Part shown: piece after piece, positions 32,773-42,795 of the stretch
Layout of the letters: each line of letters begins with the position of its first letter
How positions within the stretch are numbered: position 1 is the first letter of the stretch
NCBI RefSeq assembly: GCF_016654115.1
Contig: NZ_JAEQAZ010000030.1
Span: 1-62,857 of the forward strand
Reading direction: 5' to 3'
DNA: 62,857 bases
Source of the DNA: Streptomyces sp. MBT53
Lineage (GTDB): Bacteria > Actinomycetota > Actinomycetes > Streptomycetales > Streptomycetaceae
The notes under the pieces: generated by a model
The model's database searches: none
Told to the model about the DNA's origin: nothing
Seen by the model: the letters and a program-made list of their open reading frames with translations, nothing else
Made by a program: the position numbers and the translations under genes

Positions 32773-33833
32773 CACGCGGCCCCGCTTTCCTGAGTACGCC
32801 TGCTGAACCACTTGGTGGGGAAGCGGAGTCGGGCCGCGAGGAACACGATCACGATGGCCTGGAGGACTTGAGTCAGTTCGCGTGGCACCTCGGTCGTGCG
32901 CTCCATCGCCAGGCCGCCGACCGCGAGGACGGCGAAGAAGAAGGAGGCGACGACCGTGCCGAGCGGGGCCGCGGCTGCCAACAGGGCCGCCGTAAGTCCC
33001 GTCCAGGTGTAGCCGGGTGCCGTGAGCGAGCCGTCGACGAAGCGGTACGGGAAGCTCAATACCCCTATGGCGCCCACGAGTCCGGCCAGGGCGCCGGACA
33101 CGGACATCAACTTGAGGGTCAGGCCCCGGCGTTCGACGCCCGCGTAGGCGGCGAAACGGGAGTTGAGGCCCGTCATGCGGATCTCGTAGCCGAAGGCCGT
33201 GCGCTTGTCCGTGAACCAGTACCCGGCCGCCGCGAGGACGACAAGGATCAGCCCGACGGTGACCGTCGAGTCGCCGAACGCGGGCAGCGCGACACCGTCC
33301 GGCATCGCGCGGGTCTGGGGGAGGCTGGAGCCGGGTTCCTTGAGCGGGTAGCGCGCCAGGTAGGAGGCGAGCGAGACCGCCGGGTAGCTCAGCAGCAGGC
33401 TGCTGACCAGGAGCGGGACGCCGAGGCGGTTCTCGCACAGGGCGGCGAGGGCGGCGTACGCGGCGCCCACGGCCATGCCCGCGAGCAGCGCCAGTACGAC
33501 GGTCAGGGGCGCCGGCAGCGGGGAGTAGAGGCCGGTCACGGCCGCCGTGATGCCGCCGAGGACCATCTGTCCGTCGCCGCCGAGGTTGATCAGCCCGGCC
33601 CGCAGCGGGATCGCCAGCGCGAGGGCCATGCCGAGCACGCTGGTGCCGGTGCTCAGCGTGGAGCCGATGCCGTCCGCGCCGAGCGAGCCGGTGAGGACCG
33701 CGCTGTAGGCGCTGAGCGGGTCCGCGCCGGTACCGACCAGGAACAGCGCGCCGATGACCAGGCCCGCGAGCACGGAGAAGGTGATGGGGGAGCGCAACAC
33801 CCCTGATATGCGCGGCATTTGAGTGTGTGCCAT
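32772..33833 (-). CDS. Nucleoside ABC transporter permease (YufP-like)
   Basis: This is a 353-residue membrane protein with about ten hydrophobic segments. AIPLRAGLINLGGDGQMVLGG near residue 75 is the family signature, and the EIRMTGLNSRFAAYAGV loop near 220 is the likely coupling segment facing the ATPase. One base separates its ATG from the ATPase stop. It pairs with the second permease of the operon. Confidence 0.9.
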   Translation of the reverse strand: MAHTQMPRISGVLRSPITFSVLAGLVIGALFLVGTGADPLSAYSAVLTGSLGADGIGSTLSTGTSVLGMALALAIPLRAGLINLGGDGQMVLGGITAAVTGLYSPLPAPLTVVLALLAGMAVGAAYAALAALCENRLGVPLLVSSLLLSYPAVSLASYLARYPLKEPGSSLPQTRAMPDGVALPAFGDSTVTVGLILVVLAAAGYWFTDKRTAFGYEIRMTGLNSRFAAYAGVERRGLTLKLMSVSGALAGLVGAIGVLSFPYRFVDGSLTAPGYTWTGLTAALLAAAAPLGTVVASFFFAVLAVGGLAMERTTEVPRELTQVLQAIVIVFLAARLRFPTKWFSRRTQESGAA

Positions 33834-33834
33834 G

Positions 33835-35358
33835 TCAGTCGACGGCCTCCGTCGGCGCCACGGTCCCGCCCGCCATGGCGAGCCCGAGCGCGCGTTCGTC
33901 GGCCTCGTCCTTCGTGTACGTCGCCGTGACCCGGCCCTCGTACATCACGAGGACCCGGTCCGCGAGGCCCCGGATCTCGCTCAGTTCGGCGGAGACGAGG
34001 AGGACGGCGTGACCGGCGTCGCGGTAGGCGACGATCTGGTCGTGGATGTTCTGGATGGCGCCGATGTCGACCCCGCGCGTGGGCTGCTCGACGAGCAACA
34101 GCGGTGCCTCATGGGCGAGTTCGCGGCCGATCAGCAGCTTCTGCAGATTGCCGCCGGACAGCGCGGAGGCGGGCACCTCGGGGGTGGCCGCCTTGATGCC
34201 GAAGCGCTCGATGAGCCGCCCGGCGTGGGCGCGTACGGACGCGGGCGGCAGAAGTCCCTTTGCGGAGAGGGACGTTCGGTGGTGGCCCATCGCGAGGTTG
34301 TCGGCGACGGTGGCCGCCGGTGCCGTACCGACCGCGTGCCGGTCCTCGGGTACGTAGGCGAGGCCTTGCGCGCGGCGCTCGGTGGCGGAGGCGTGGGTGA
34401 TGTCCCGCCCCTTGAGACGCACCTGTCCGGAAGCGACGGGCCGTAGCCCGGCCAGGGCCTCGATCAGCTCGCTCTGGCCGTTGCCCGCGACGCCCGCGAT
34501 GCCGACGATCTCCCCGGCGTGGACAGTGAGTCCCACATCGTGGACGGAGTCCGTGGTGAGGTCTCTCACGTCCAGGACCACGTCACCGGGTGTGCCGGGC
34601 GCGTGCACGCGGTCCAGCTCGACCGCGCGGCCGGTCATCGCGGCGGCGATCTCGTCGGCGGAGGTGTCCGCGGTGACCAGGCGGGCGACCACCCGGCCGT
34701 CCCGCAGCACGGTCACGTTGTCGCTGCCTTCGAGGACTTCGCGCAGCTTGTGGGTGACAAGGATCACCGTACGGCCCTGCGCGGCCAGCGACTTGAGGAC
34801 CGTGAACAGGGTGTCCGCCTCGGCGGGGGTCAGTACCGCGGTCGGCTCGTCGAGGATGAGGGTGCGGGCGCCCCGGTGCAGCAGCTTCAGGATCTCCACG
34901 CGCTGGCGCAGGCCGACCGGCAACTCCCCGACCCGGGCGTCCGGATCGACGGCGAGGCCGTGCTCCTCGGCCAGTTCACGCACCCGGCGGCGGGCCGCGG
35001 CCCGGTCCACCAGGCCGAAGCGGCGCGGTTCGGCGGCGTAGACGACGTTCTCGGCGACCGTCAGCGAGTCGAACAGCTTGAAGCTCTGGTGGACCATGCC
35101 GAGCCCGGCGGCCATCGCGGCGCTCGGGTCGCCGAACGTGACCTCGCGGCCGTCGATCCGGATGGAGCCCGTGTCGGCGCGCTCCATGCCGTAGAGGATC
35201 GACATGAGGGTGGACTTGCCGGCGCCGTTCTCGCCCATGAGGGCGTGGATCTCGCCGCGTTCGACGGACAGGTCGACGTTGTCGTTGGCGAGCGTGCCGG
35301 GGAAGCGCTTGGTGATTCCCCGGAGCTCGACGGCTGGGTCAACTGGCGGCCGGGTCAT
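33835..35358 (-). CDS. Nucleoside ABC transporter ATP-binding protein (two ATPase domains)
   Basis: This 507-residue protein has two fused ABC ATPase domains. Domain 1 has GENGAGKST near residue 43 and LILDEPTAVLTPAEAD near 165, with a degenerate signature (LPVGLRQRVE). Domain 2 has a modified P-loop, GVAGNGQSEL near 290, the signature LSGGNLQKLLIGRE near 400 and VEQPTRGVDIG. This matches the YufO/RbsA arrangement in which one site is catalytic. The gene starts 20 bases inside the end of the lipoprotein gene, so translation is coupled. Confidence 0.92.
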   Translation of the reverse strand: MTRPPVDPAVELRGITKRFPGTLANDNVDLSVERGEIHALMGENGAGKSTLMSILYGMERADTGSIRIDGREVTFGDPSAAMAAGLGMVHQSFKLFDSLTVAENVVYAAEPRRFGLVDRAAARRRVRELAEEHGLAVDPDARVGELPVGLRQRVEILKLLHRGARTLILDEPTAVLTPAEADTLFTVLKSLAAQGRTVILVTHKLREVLEGSDNVTVLRDGRVVARLVTADTSADEIAAAMTGRAVELDRVHAPGTPGDVVLDVRDLTTDSVHDVGLTVHAGEIVGIAGVAGNGQSELIEALAGLRPVASGQVRLKGRDITHASATERRAQGLAYVPEDRHAVGTAPAATVADNLAMGHHRTSLSAKGLLPPASVRAHAGRLIERFGIKAATPEVPASALSGGNLQKLLIGRELAHEAPLLLVEQPTRGVDIGAIQNIHDQIVAYRDAGHAVLLVSAELSEIRGLADRVLVMYEGRVTATYTKDEADERALGLAMAGGTVAPTEAVD

Positions 35359-36391
35359 CGACCTTGAGCTCTCCGGAGACGATCTGGTCGCGCAGCGCCT
35401 TGACCTTCGCGAGGACGTCCTTGTGCTGGGCGATCACGCACTTCGACGAGTCGACGCCCGCCTCAAGACCGGTGAGGCTGATGCCGCCCTCCTTCAGTCC
35501 GTACGACACCGTGGTCCCGGTCTTGCCCGCGAGGACCTGCTCGACGCCCTTCTCCACGGCGACGTCCGTCTTCTTGATCACGTTGTCGACGACCGTGCCG
35601 GGCGAGGAGACGCACTGGTTGACGTCGACGCCGTACGCGAACGCGCCCTTGGCCTTCGCGGCCTCGAACACGCCGTAGTTGCCGGCCGCGGCGGCCGCCA
35701 TGATCTGGTCGGTGCCCTTGGAGAGCAGGGAGTTGGCCTGTTCCTTGGCGCGCGCCGAGTCGTCGAACGGGGACTGGCCGCCGACGAAGCGCGTCGACGC
35801 GGAGGTCTTCGCGGCGACCTTCTTGGCACCGGCCGCGAACGGGTCGCTGTAGCGGCGGAACTGGGGCGTGTCGAGCACGTCGACCGCGCCGACCTTGCCG
35901 CTCTTGCTCAGCAGCCCGGCCTCGGCGCCCGCGAGATAGACACCCTCGTGCTCGCGGAAGACGGCGCAGGTGACGTTCGCGAACGTCTTCGTCGTGCACG
36001 CGTCGATCATCAGGAACTGCTGCTTGGGGTGCGCCTTGGCCTGCTGCGCCACGATGTCCGCGAACTCGAAGCCGACCAGCACGATCACGTTCGGGCTCGC
36101 GTCCACGGCGGCCTGCACGTTCTGCTGCTGGGACGCGGTGTCCGTCGACTCGTAGACCTTCTCGGTCCCGTCGTGCGTCTTCGCGGCGGCCTTCACCCCG
36201 GTGACGGCGAGCTTCAGGAACTCGTTCTGACCGACCGCGTCCGGCGTGACCAGCGTGAACGACTTCCCGCTGCTGCCGCTCGCGCTGTCCGAGGCGTCGG
36301 TCTTCGCGGCGGCGTTACAGGCGGTGGCGGCGGTGACCATGAGCGTGGTGGCGGCGACGAGCTGCAGGGTGCGACGTGATCTGCGGAGCAT
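35339..36391 (-). CDS. BMP-family nucleoside-binding lipoprotein
   Basis: This 350-residue extracellular binding protein is anchored by a lipid at the Cys of ATACNAAA near residue 25. FTLVTPDAVGQNEFLKLAV, NVIVLVGFEFADIVAQQA, GVYLAGAEAGLLSKSGKVGAV and QIMAAAAAGNYGVFEAAK follow the BmpA/Med pattern. The start is ATG 36391 with GGAAGG upstream. It captures nucleosides for the three downstream transporter genes. Whether methylthioadenosine or methylthioinosine is a ligand is an inference from the operon. Confidence 0.92.
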   Translation of the reverse strand: MLRRSRRTLQLVAATTLMVTAATACNAAAKTDASDSASGSSGKSFTLVTPDAVGQNEFLKLAVTGVKAAAKTHDGTEKVYESTDTASQQQNVQAAVDASPNVIVLVGFEFADIVAQQAKAHPKQQFLMIDACTTKTFANVTCAVFREHEGVYLAGAEAGLLSKSGKVGAVDVLDTPQFRRYSDPFAAGAKKVAAKTSASTRFVGGQSPFDDSARAKEQANSLLSKGTDQIMAAAAAGNYGVFEAAKAKGAFAYGVDVNQCVSSPGTVVDNVIKKTDVAVEKGVEQVLAGKTGTTVSYGLKEGGISLTGLEAGVDSSKCVIAQHKDVLAKVKALRDQIVSGELKVDDPAAS

Positions 36392-36698
36392 GGGGACCTT
36401 CCGGGGTACGGCAAGGCGCGCTCCGGCGGGAGCGCGTGCGACCAGATGGTGAGACGGGGAGACGAGGGGTGGACGCGAGAGGGACAGGTCAGCGTCGACA
36501 GCAGTCGCTCGCACAGCGGCCGTGATCGAGGAAACGGCGCATCGTCAACAGCACGCGTCCTCCTTCGTCTCGGCCTTCGGGCTGCGGGTGCTGGACTTTA
36601 ACATTCGTTTTGAGACACCTGCTCGACTGTCTCGAACTGTGGTTCTTCGAGGTCATGTACGGTGTCCGACACCATCGGAACAGCAGGAGTGTCCCGTT
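36392..36698. promoter_or_regulatory. Divergent control region of the nucleoside operon and mtnA
   Basis: No gene lies in these 307 bases. GAGACA at 36612-36617 and TGTCTC at 36628-36633 form an inverted repeat with a 10-base gap; the flanks TTT and GAA extend it with one mismatch. GGTGTCCGACACC at 36661-36673 is a perfect palindrome 25 bp before mtnA. The A/T-rich TTTAACATTCGTTTT just to the left is the likely promoter core. Which protein binds is not known. Confidence 0.55.
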
Positions 36699-37730
<1,032 letters not shown>

Positions 37731-37731
37731 C

Positions 37732-37766
37732 GAAAGGGGACCTCTGAGCTTCAGAGGTCCCCTTTC
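37732..37766. terminator. Bidirectional terminator between mtnA and mtnB
   Basis: A perfect 16-bp stem (GAAAGGGGACCTCTGA and its complement) with a three-base loop is followed by TCTCTC on the plus strand and by a GCTAC end on the other. It starts two bases after the mtnA stop and lies 9 bp from the stop of convergent mtnB. Confidence 0.92.
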
Positions 37767-37775
37767 TCTCTCGGA

Positions 37776-38384
37776 TCAGCGCTGGGTGAGCTCCAACTCC
37801 AGCAGCCACTCCACCACTTCGGTGTGATGCCGAGCCTGGCGCGCATCCGCCCCCCACACGTACAACCCGTGCCCGGCCACCACCACGGCCGGCATCCTCG
37901 GGTCCCGGGCCGCCTCCAGGCGGTCCCCGAGCACCTTCATGTCCTGGCTGTTGGCGATGACCGGCAGGGTCACCTCGACGTCGTGCGCGGGCTGACCGAC
38001 GCCCTTGAGCATCTCGACGTCCTTGAACACGATCCCGCCCGGTTCACGCCGTCCCATCGCGACGGACGCCACCGTGTGCACGTGGACAACCGCACCGGCA
38101 CCGGTCAACGCGGCGACACGGGCGTGCAGTTCGGCCTCGGCGGACGGCTTCCCACCCCGGACGGCGGCGCCGTTCCCGTCCACCAACACCACATCCGCGG
38201 GCGTCAGTTCACCCTTGTCGTGCCCACTCGCCGTCACAGCAAGCCGCAACGGATCCCGGCCCAGCACCACGGACAGGTTCCCGGAGGTACCCCGCATCCA
38301 GCCGAACGAGGCGAACCGGGCGGACTCGGCGGCGAGTCGAGCCCCCGCCTCCTTCAGGTCGAGGTCACTGATCTCGCTGGTCAC
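37776..38384 (-). CDS. mtnB: Methylthioribulose-1-phosphate dehydratase
   Basis: MtnB (202 residues) is a class II aldolase-fold zinc enzyme that dehydrates methylthioribulose 1-phosphate. It shows MRGTSGNLSVVLG near residue 28, VTASGHDKGEL near 48, the catalytic SAEAELHARV near 80 and the zinc HVHTVASVA near 97. GHGLYVWGADARQARHHTEVVEWLLEL closes the protein. The start is GTG 38384, with AAGGAG seven bases upstream and a GTGA overlap with mtnC. The neighbours decide between this and other class II aldolases. Confidence 0.94.
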   Translation of the reverse strand: MTSEISDLDLKEAGARLAAESARFASFGWMRGTSGNLSVVLGRDPLRLAVTASGHDKGELTPADVVLVDGNGAAVRGGKPSAEAELHARVAALTGAGAVVHVHTVASVAMGRREPGGIVFKDVEMLKGVGQPAHDVEVTLPVIANSQDMKVLGDRLEAARDPRMPAVVVAGHGLYVWGADARQARHHTEVVEWLLELELTQR

Positions 38385-39106
38385 GTGGTGCTCCTTGAAC
38401 TGGTGATGCCGATCTCGTCGAACGCCCCCGCCTGCGCGTGGTCGCCGACGCCTTGCTCGAAGTACGGCTCTCCCGGCCGCCGTACACCCACCGCGTGCCA
38501 GCCCGCGGCCACGGCCGCGTCCAGCTCGCCGGGCCGGTCGGAGAGGAAGAGCAGCCGGGACGGCTCGACACCGGTCGCCGCCGCGATACGGCGGTACGAC
38601 TCCGGCTCCTGCTTGGGGCCGGCGTTCTCCGTGTCGTAGAGGCCGGAGACGAGGGGGAGGAGGTCGCCCTCGGGGCTGGACGTGAACCACGCCCGCTGTG
38701 CCGCCACCGAGCCGGACGAGTAGACGTACAGCCGCAGGCCCGCCGAGTGCCAGGCGCGCAGGGCCGGTACGACGTCGTCGTAGAAGTGCGAGACGAGGTC
38801 GCCGCGGGCGAAGCCCTCGGACCAGATGATGCCCTGGAGGGTCTTGAGGGGCGTGGCCTTGCGGTCCTCGTCGAGCCAGGTGTTGAGGGTCTTCTCGATC
38901 TGTACGGCGTCGGCGTCCGGGGTGTCCGTCAGCTCGCGGACCTGCGCGATCGCCCGGGACACGGCAGGGTCGTCGGCCCGCTCGGTGAGCAGGTCGGCGA
39001 AGCGCGAGCGCGAGTACGGGTACAGCACGTCGACGACGAAGCCCGTGGCGCTCGTGGTGCCCTCGATGTCGAGCACCACGGCGTCCACGGTGAACCGCAA
39101 GCTCAC
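38381..39106 (-). CDS. mtnC: Enolase-phosphatase E1
   Basis: MtnC (241 residues) is a HAD-superfamily enzyme that enolises and dephosphorylates diketomethylthiopentyl 1-phosphate. The first HAD motif here reads [11 protein letters not shown], the variant typical of MtnC, and [14 protein letters not shown] is motif [13 protein letters not shown] gives motif III, and [17 protein letters not shown] motif IV. The GTG start overlaps the mtnD stop (GTGA), and its own stop overlaps mtnB, so the three genes are translated as a unit. Confidence 0.95.
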   Translation of the reverse strand: MSLRFTVDAVVLDIEGTTSATGFVVDVLYPYSRSRFADLLTERADDPAVSRAIAQVRELTDTPDADAVQIEKTLNTWLDEDRKATPLKTLQGIIWSEGFARGDLVSHFYDDVVPALRAWHSAGLRLYVYSSGSVAAQRAWFTSSPEGDLLPLVSGLYDTENAGPKQEPESYRRIAAATGVEPSRLLFLSDRPGELDAAVAAGWHAVGVRRPGEPYFEQGVGDHAQAGAFDEIGITSSRSTT

Positions 39107-39702
39107 GCGGCGGCCTTGTCCTGCTGGTAGCCCGCGTCGATCGTGTCGTAGTCGGGGAAGCGCGAGGCGATGGTCGAGCCGGTGAAGTTGCCGACCCAGC
39201 CGTCCTCCTCGTGGAAGAAGCGGATCGCGGTGAAGGCGGGCTTGGTGCCCATGTCGAACCAGTGGGTGGTGCCGCGCGGCACGCCCAGCAGGTCGCCCTT
39301 CTCGCAGTAGACGGCGTGCACTTCGCCGTTCACGTGCAGGTAGAAGATGCCGGAGCCGGAGACGAAGAAGCGGACCTCGTCATCGTCGTCGTGCGTGTGC
39401 TCCTGGAGGAACTTCGCGCGGGCGCCGGCCGCCTTCGCCGGGTACTCCGGGTCGTCACTGGGGTGCAGACCGAGGACGTCGACGGTGGTGAAGCCCTCCT
39501 CGGCGTTCAGCTTGTCGATCTCCGGGCCGTACGCGGCGAAGACGGTGTCGCTGTCCGCGTCGGCCGGGACGTCCTCACGGATCGGCCACTGCTCGTAGCG
39601 CACACCGAGGGGCGCGAGCGCGGCGGCGATCTCGACGGGGTCGGCGGTGCGGCGCACCAGGTTCTCGGGACCGGACTCGGGCCAGGTGGTGAGCAGGGTC
39701 AT
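39103..39702 (-). CDS. mtnD: Acireductone dioxygenase
   Basis: MtnD (199 residues) is a cupin that oxidises the acireductone to the keto acid of methionine and formate with Fe2+, or off-pathway with Ni2+. Metal ligands are visible in [19 protein letters not shown] (His, His, Glu) near residue 100 and in [10 protein letters not shown] (last His) near 147. ATG 39702 has GGAG eight bases upstream. It is the first gene of the mtnD-mtnC-mtnB operon and diverges from the methylthioribose transporter genes. Confidence 0.95.
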   Translation of the reverse strand: MTLLTTWPESGPENLVRRTADPVEIAAALAPLGVRYEQWPIREDVPADADSDTVFAAYGPEIDKLNAEEGFTTVDVLGLHPSDDPEYPAKAAGARAKFLQEHTHDDDDEVRFFVSGSGIFYLHVNGEVHAVYCEKGDLLGVPRGTTHWFDMGTKPAFTAIRFFHEEDGWVGNFTGSTIASRFPDYDTIDAGYQQDKAAA

Positions 39703-40141
39703 GGGAACAACTCCGAAAAAGTGGGCGTGATGTCCGGATACCGAGACGGACACCGGACCGGTGGGGGGCGGAAAGCGGCTGCTGCGCGGCCCGTTGTACT
39801 GCGTCGGGACCGGTTATGTGATGGTAACCGCCGCCGGTGAACAGGTCTGATGTGACGTAGTCGTTGTCTCACCAGCTGAGAAACCGCTTCCATCCCTTTG
39901 ACCAATGGCTGAAAACATTCTCATGATCTCCCTATGAAGACGCTGCTGCTCGTGCGGCGGCTGTACGTGGACTTGCTCCGGTCGACCACAGCCAGCTGTC
40001 GCTGACCACATCCGGAGCCCCGCGAGCCTTTCGTGCCGCGGTCCACCACCCGTTCGCGGTGGCTGATTCCTTTTCCCACGCTCCGGGACACGCACGCCCG
40101 TCCTTCACCCCTTCTGCACCACCTTGCACCTGGAGCCCCTC
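39703..40141. promoter_or_regulatory. Divergent control region of mtnDCB and the methylthioribose transporter
   Basis: There is no gene in these 439 bases. TCTCA-CCAGC-TGAGA at 39867-39881 is an inverted repeat preceded by TTG, giving TTGTCTCA. This resembles the TGTCTC half-site ahead of mtnA. The A/T-rich stretch from about 39885 to 39940 (GAAAACATTCTCATGATC and neighbours) is the likely promoter core. I looked for a SAM riboswitch and found no match to the conserved cores I know. Confidence 0.5.
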
Positions 40142-41239
40142 ATGTCCCGCACCCGTGTCCCCCTCGCCGCGCTCTCGCTGGCCTCCGCCTCGGCCCTCCT
40201 CCTCGCGGGCTGCTCCCAGTCCGGCGACGCGTCGAAGAACACCGCCGACACCGCCGCCTCGGCCTCGGCCGCCACGGGCAAGAAGCCGGCCCCCTTCAGC
40301 AAGGGCACGGTCAAGATCGCCCTCGTACGGCAGAGCGGCGCCGGCGACTACTTCGAGCAGTGGGGCAACGGCGCCAAGGCGCAGGCCAAGGCCCTCGGCG
40401 TCGACCTGACCGTGTACGACGCCCAGGCCGACAACGCCAAGCAGGCCACCGACCTGTCCTCCGCCATCAACTCCGGCGCGCAGGCGATCATCATCGACCA
40501 CGGCTTCCCGTCGACGATCCAGCCCGAGATCGACCAGGCGGTGAAGAAGGGCATCAAGGTCGTCGTCTACGACGTCGACCAGACCAACAAGTCCGTGATC
40601 AGCACCGAGCAGGACGACGCCAGCATGGCGCAGGCCGTCCTCGACGTGATGGCCAAGACGGTCGGCAAGAACGCCAAGGTCGGCTACGTCAACGTCGCCG
40701 GCTACGCGGCGCTCGACAAGCGCAACACCGTCTGGGCGAAGGAAGTTGCCGCCCAGGGCTGGAAGCAGCAGTTCAAGGTCGGCAAGGTCACCGACTCCAC
40801 GGCCACCGACAACGTTCCCCTGGTCTCCGCCGCGCTCACCCAGCACTCCGACGTGGTGGGCGTGTTCGCCCCCTACGACGAGCTGGCCAAGGGCACCGTC
40901 CTCGCCGTCCAGAACAAGAAGCTGCAGAGCAAGGTGAAGGTCTTCGGCGCGGACGTCTCCAACGCCGACATCCAGAACATGACCGCCGCGAACAGCCCGT
41001 GGGTCGCCACCGCCGGCACCGACCCGTCCGCCGTCGGCGCGGCCGTGGTCCGTACGGCGGCACTGGAGTTGGCCGGTCAGCTGAACAAGACCTCGGTCGA
41101 CTTCCCGGCCGTCGCCATCACCCAGGACTTCCTGCGCAAGAACAAGATCGAGAACATGGACCAGCTCCGCGCGGCCTTGCCCGCCCTGAACCTCTCCAAG
41201 GTGAGCACCGCCGACTGGATCCCCAATGTCGCCCACTGA
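40142..41239 (+). CDS. Sugar-binding lipoprotein (likely 5-methylthioribose)
   Basis: This 365-residue periplasmic-type binding protein (Peripla_BP_4) has a clear lipobox LLLAGCSQSG near residue 22. TVKIALVRQSGAGDYFEQW, INSGAQAIIIDHGFPSTI, KKGIKVVVYDVDQTN and VVGVFAPYDELAKGT follow the ribose-binding fold. ATG 40142 is chosen over an in-frame TTG at 40124 because GGAG lies close upstream and the signal peptide then has normal size. It is the first gene of a four-gene operon ending in mtnK, so 5-methylthioribose is the likely ligand. This is an inference from context. Confidence 0.9.
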   Translation: MSRTRVPLAALSLASASALLLAGCSQSGDASKNTADTAASASAATGKKPAPFSKGTVKIALVRQSGAGDYFEQWGNGAKAQAKALGVDLTVYDAQADNAKQATDLSSAINSGAQAIIIDHGFPSTIQPEIDQAVKKGIKVVVYDVDQTNKSVISTEQDDASMAQAVLDVMAKTVGKNAKVGYVNVAGYAALDKRNTVWAKEVAAQGWKQQFKVGKVTDSTATDNVPLVSAALTQHSDVVGVFAPYDELAKGTVLAVQNKKLQSKVKVFGADVSNADIQNMTAANSPWVATAGTDPSAVGAAVVRTAALELAGQLNKTSVDFPAVAITQDFLRKNKIENMDQLRAALPALNLSKVSTADWIPNVAH

Positions 41240-42770
41240 CACGGCAGTTGACGTCGCGGACGCCGGTGTGGCGGTCGGTCTCCGCGACGTCAGCATGGCC
41301 TTCGGCGGCAAGACGGTGCTGGCCTCCGTCTCGCTCGACATCGCACCGGGCAGCGTGGTCGCGCTGCTCGGTGCGAACGGCGCCGGAAAGTCCACGCTGA
41401 TCAAGATCCTGTCGGGCGTGCACACGGACCACGGCGGGGAGGTGCGGGTCGCCGGGGAACCCGCAGCTCTCCAGTCCCCGTCCGCCGCCCGGCAGTTGGG
41501 CATCCAGACCGTCCACCAGCGGATCGGTGAGGGCATCGTGCCCGGCCTCTCCGTCGCCGAGAACCTGGTCTTCGAGGAGCTGGCCCAGCGCCGCGGAAAC
41601 CCGTTCCTCAACGGCCGCCGCGTGCTGGCCCGCGCCCGCGAGATCCAGGCCGCGCTGGAACTCGACTGGAGCGACGCCGTGTTGCGCCGCGATGTCACCG
41701 AACTCGGCATCTCCGACCGCCAGTTGCTCATCCTGGCCCGCGCGCTGGCCACCCGCCCCCGGCTGCTCATCCTCGACGAACCGACCTCCGCCCTCTCCGC
41801 CGCCGAGGCGCAGCGGCTCTTCGCCCTCGTCGAGAAGATGCGCGACGACGGCATCGCGGTCCTCTATGTCTCCCACCGTCTCGGCGAGATCGACGCCCTC
41901 GCCGACCGCCTGGTCGTACTGCGAGACGGCCGTCTCACCGAGGACCAGGTCAAGCCCTTCGACTGGGACAGCGCCCTGCGCGCGATGCTCGCCCAGGCCC
42001 ACGAGGTGACAACGGCCCGCCCGCAGCACTCCGGCGAGCACGGGAACGCCGTCCTCGCCCTGCACGGCGTCCACCTCTTCGAGGGACGGGCACCGCTGGA
42101 CCTCGACCTCCGTGCCGGTGAAGTCACCGGTGTCGTAGGCCTGTTGGGCGCGGGCAAGACAGAACTCGCCCGCGGCCTGTTCGGCGCCGAGCCCTTCACC
42201 ACCGGCACGGTCACGCTCGACGGCAAGCCGTATGCGCCCCGCCGCCCGGCCGACGCGATCCGCGCCGGCGTCCACCTCGTGCCCGAGGACCGGCACGCCG
42301 ACGCGCTCGTCCCCGGCTGGTCGGTGGCGCAGAACATCTCGCTGCCGTTCCTCAAGTCCCTCTCCCGGGGCGGACTCGTGAACACGGGCAAGGAGGACGC
42401 CCTCGGCCGCGAGACCATCGACGCCCTCGGGGTCGTCGCCCGCGACGAGCACAGCACGGTCGAGGAACTCTCCGGCGGCAACCAGCAGAAGGTCGTCGTC
42501 GGCCGCTGGCTCGCGCACACCCCTCGTGTCCTCATCCTGGACGAGCCCTTCCGAGGCGTGGACATCGGCGCGCGGCGCGACATCGGCCGCCGGGCGCGGG
42601 CGCTGGCCGCGGAGGGTGCGGCCGTACTCGTGCTGTCGGCCGACGTCGACGAGGTGCTCGAGATCGCCGACCGGGTCGTAGTGCTGGCGGCCGGTGAGGT
42701 CCACCTCGACGCCTACGGCGAAGACGCGGAACGCGACCGCGTGATCCAGACCATCTCGGCGTCCGTGTGA
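41226..42770 (+). CDS. Sugar ABC transporter ATP-binding protein (RbsA type)
   Basis: This 514-residue protein has two ABC domains. The first has GANGAGKST near residue 50 and LILDEPTSALSAAEAQ near 175; its signature is poor (LGISDRQLLILAR). The second has a modified P-loop, GLLGAGKTEL near 305, the signature LSGGNQQKVVVGRW near 415 and LDEPFRGVDIGARRD. It energises the methylthioribose/sugar importer. The ATG lies 14 bases inside the end of the binding-protein gene. Confidence 0.92.
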   Translation: MSPTDTAVDVADAGVAVGLRDVSMAFGGKTVLASVSLDIAPGSVVALLGANGAGKSTLIKILSGVHTDHGGEVRVAGEPAALQSPSAARQLGIQTVHQRIGEGIVPGLSVAENLVFEELAQRRGNPFLNGRRVLARAREIQAALELDWSDAVLRRDVTELGISDRQLLILARALATRPRLLILDEPTSALSAAEAQRLFALVEKMRDDGIAVLYVSHRLGEIDALADRLVVLRDGRLTEDQVKPFDWDSALRAMLAQAHEVTTARPQHSGEHGNAVLALHGVHLFEGRAPLDLDLRAGEVTGVVGLLGAGKTELARGLFGAEPFTTGTVTLDGKPYAPRRPADAIRAGVHLVPEDRHADALVPGWSVAQNISLPFLKSLSRGGLVNTGKEDALGRETIDALGVVARDEHSTVEELSGGNQQKVVVGRWLAHTPRVLILDEPFRGVDIGARRDIGRRARALAAEGAAVLVLSADVDEVLEIADRVVVLAAGEVHLDAYGEDAERDRVIQTISASV

Positions 42771-42795
42771 CCCCGGCCCACTCAGGAAGTACGCC

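Noticed and set aside
39703..40141. SAM-type riboswitch before mtnD or the sugar transporter
   Set aside because: None of the conserved SAM-I, SAM-II or SAM-IV core sequences I know could be matched on either strand.
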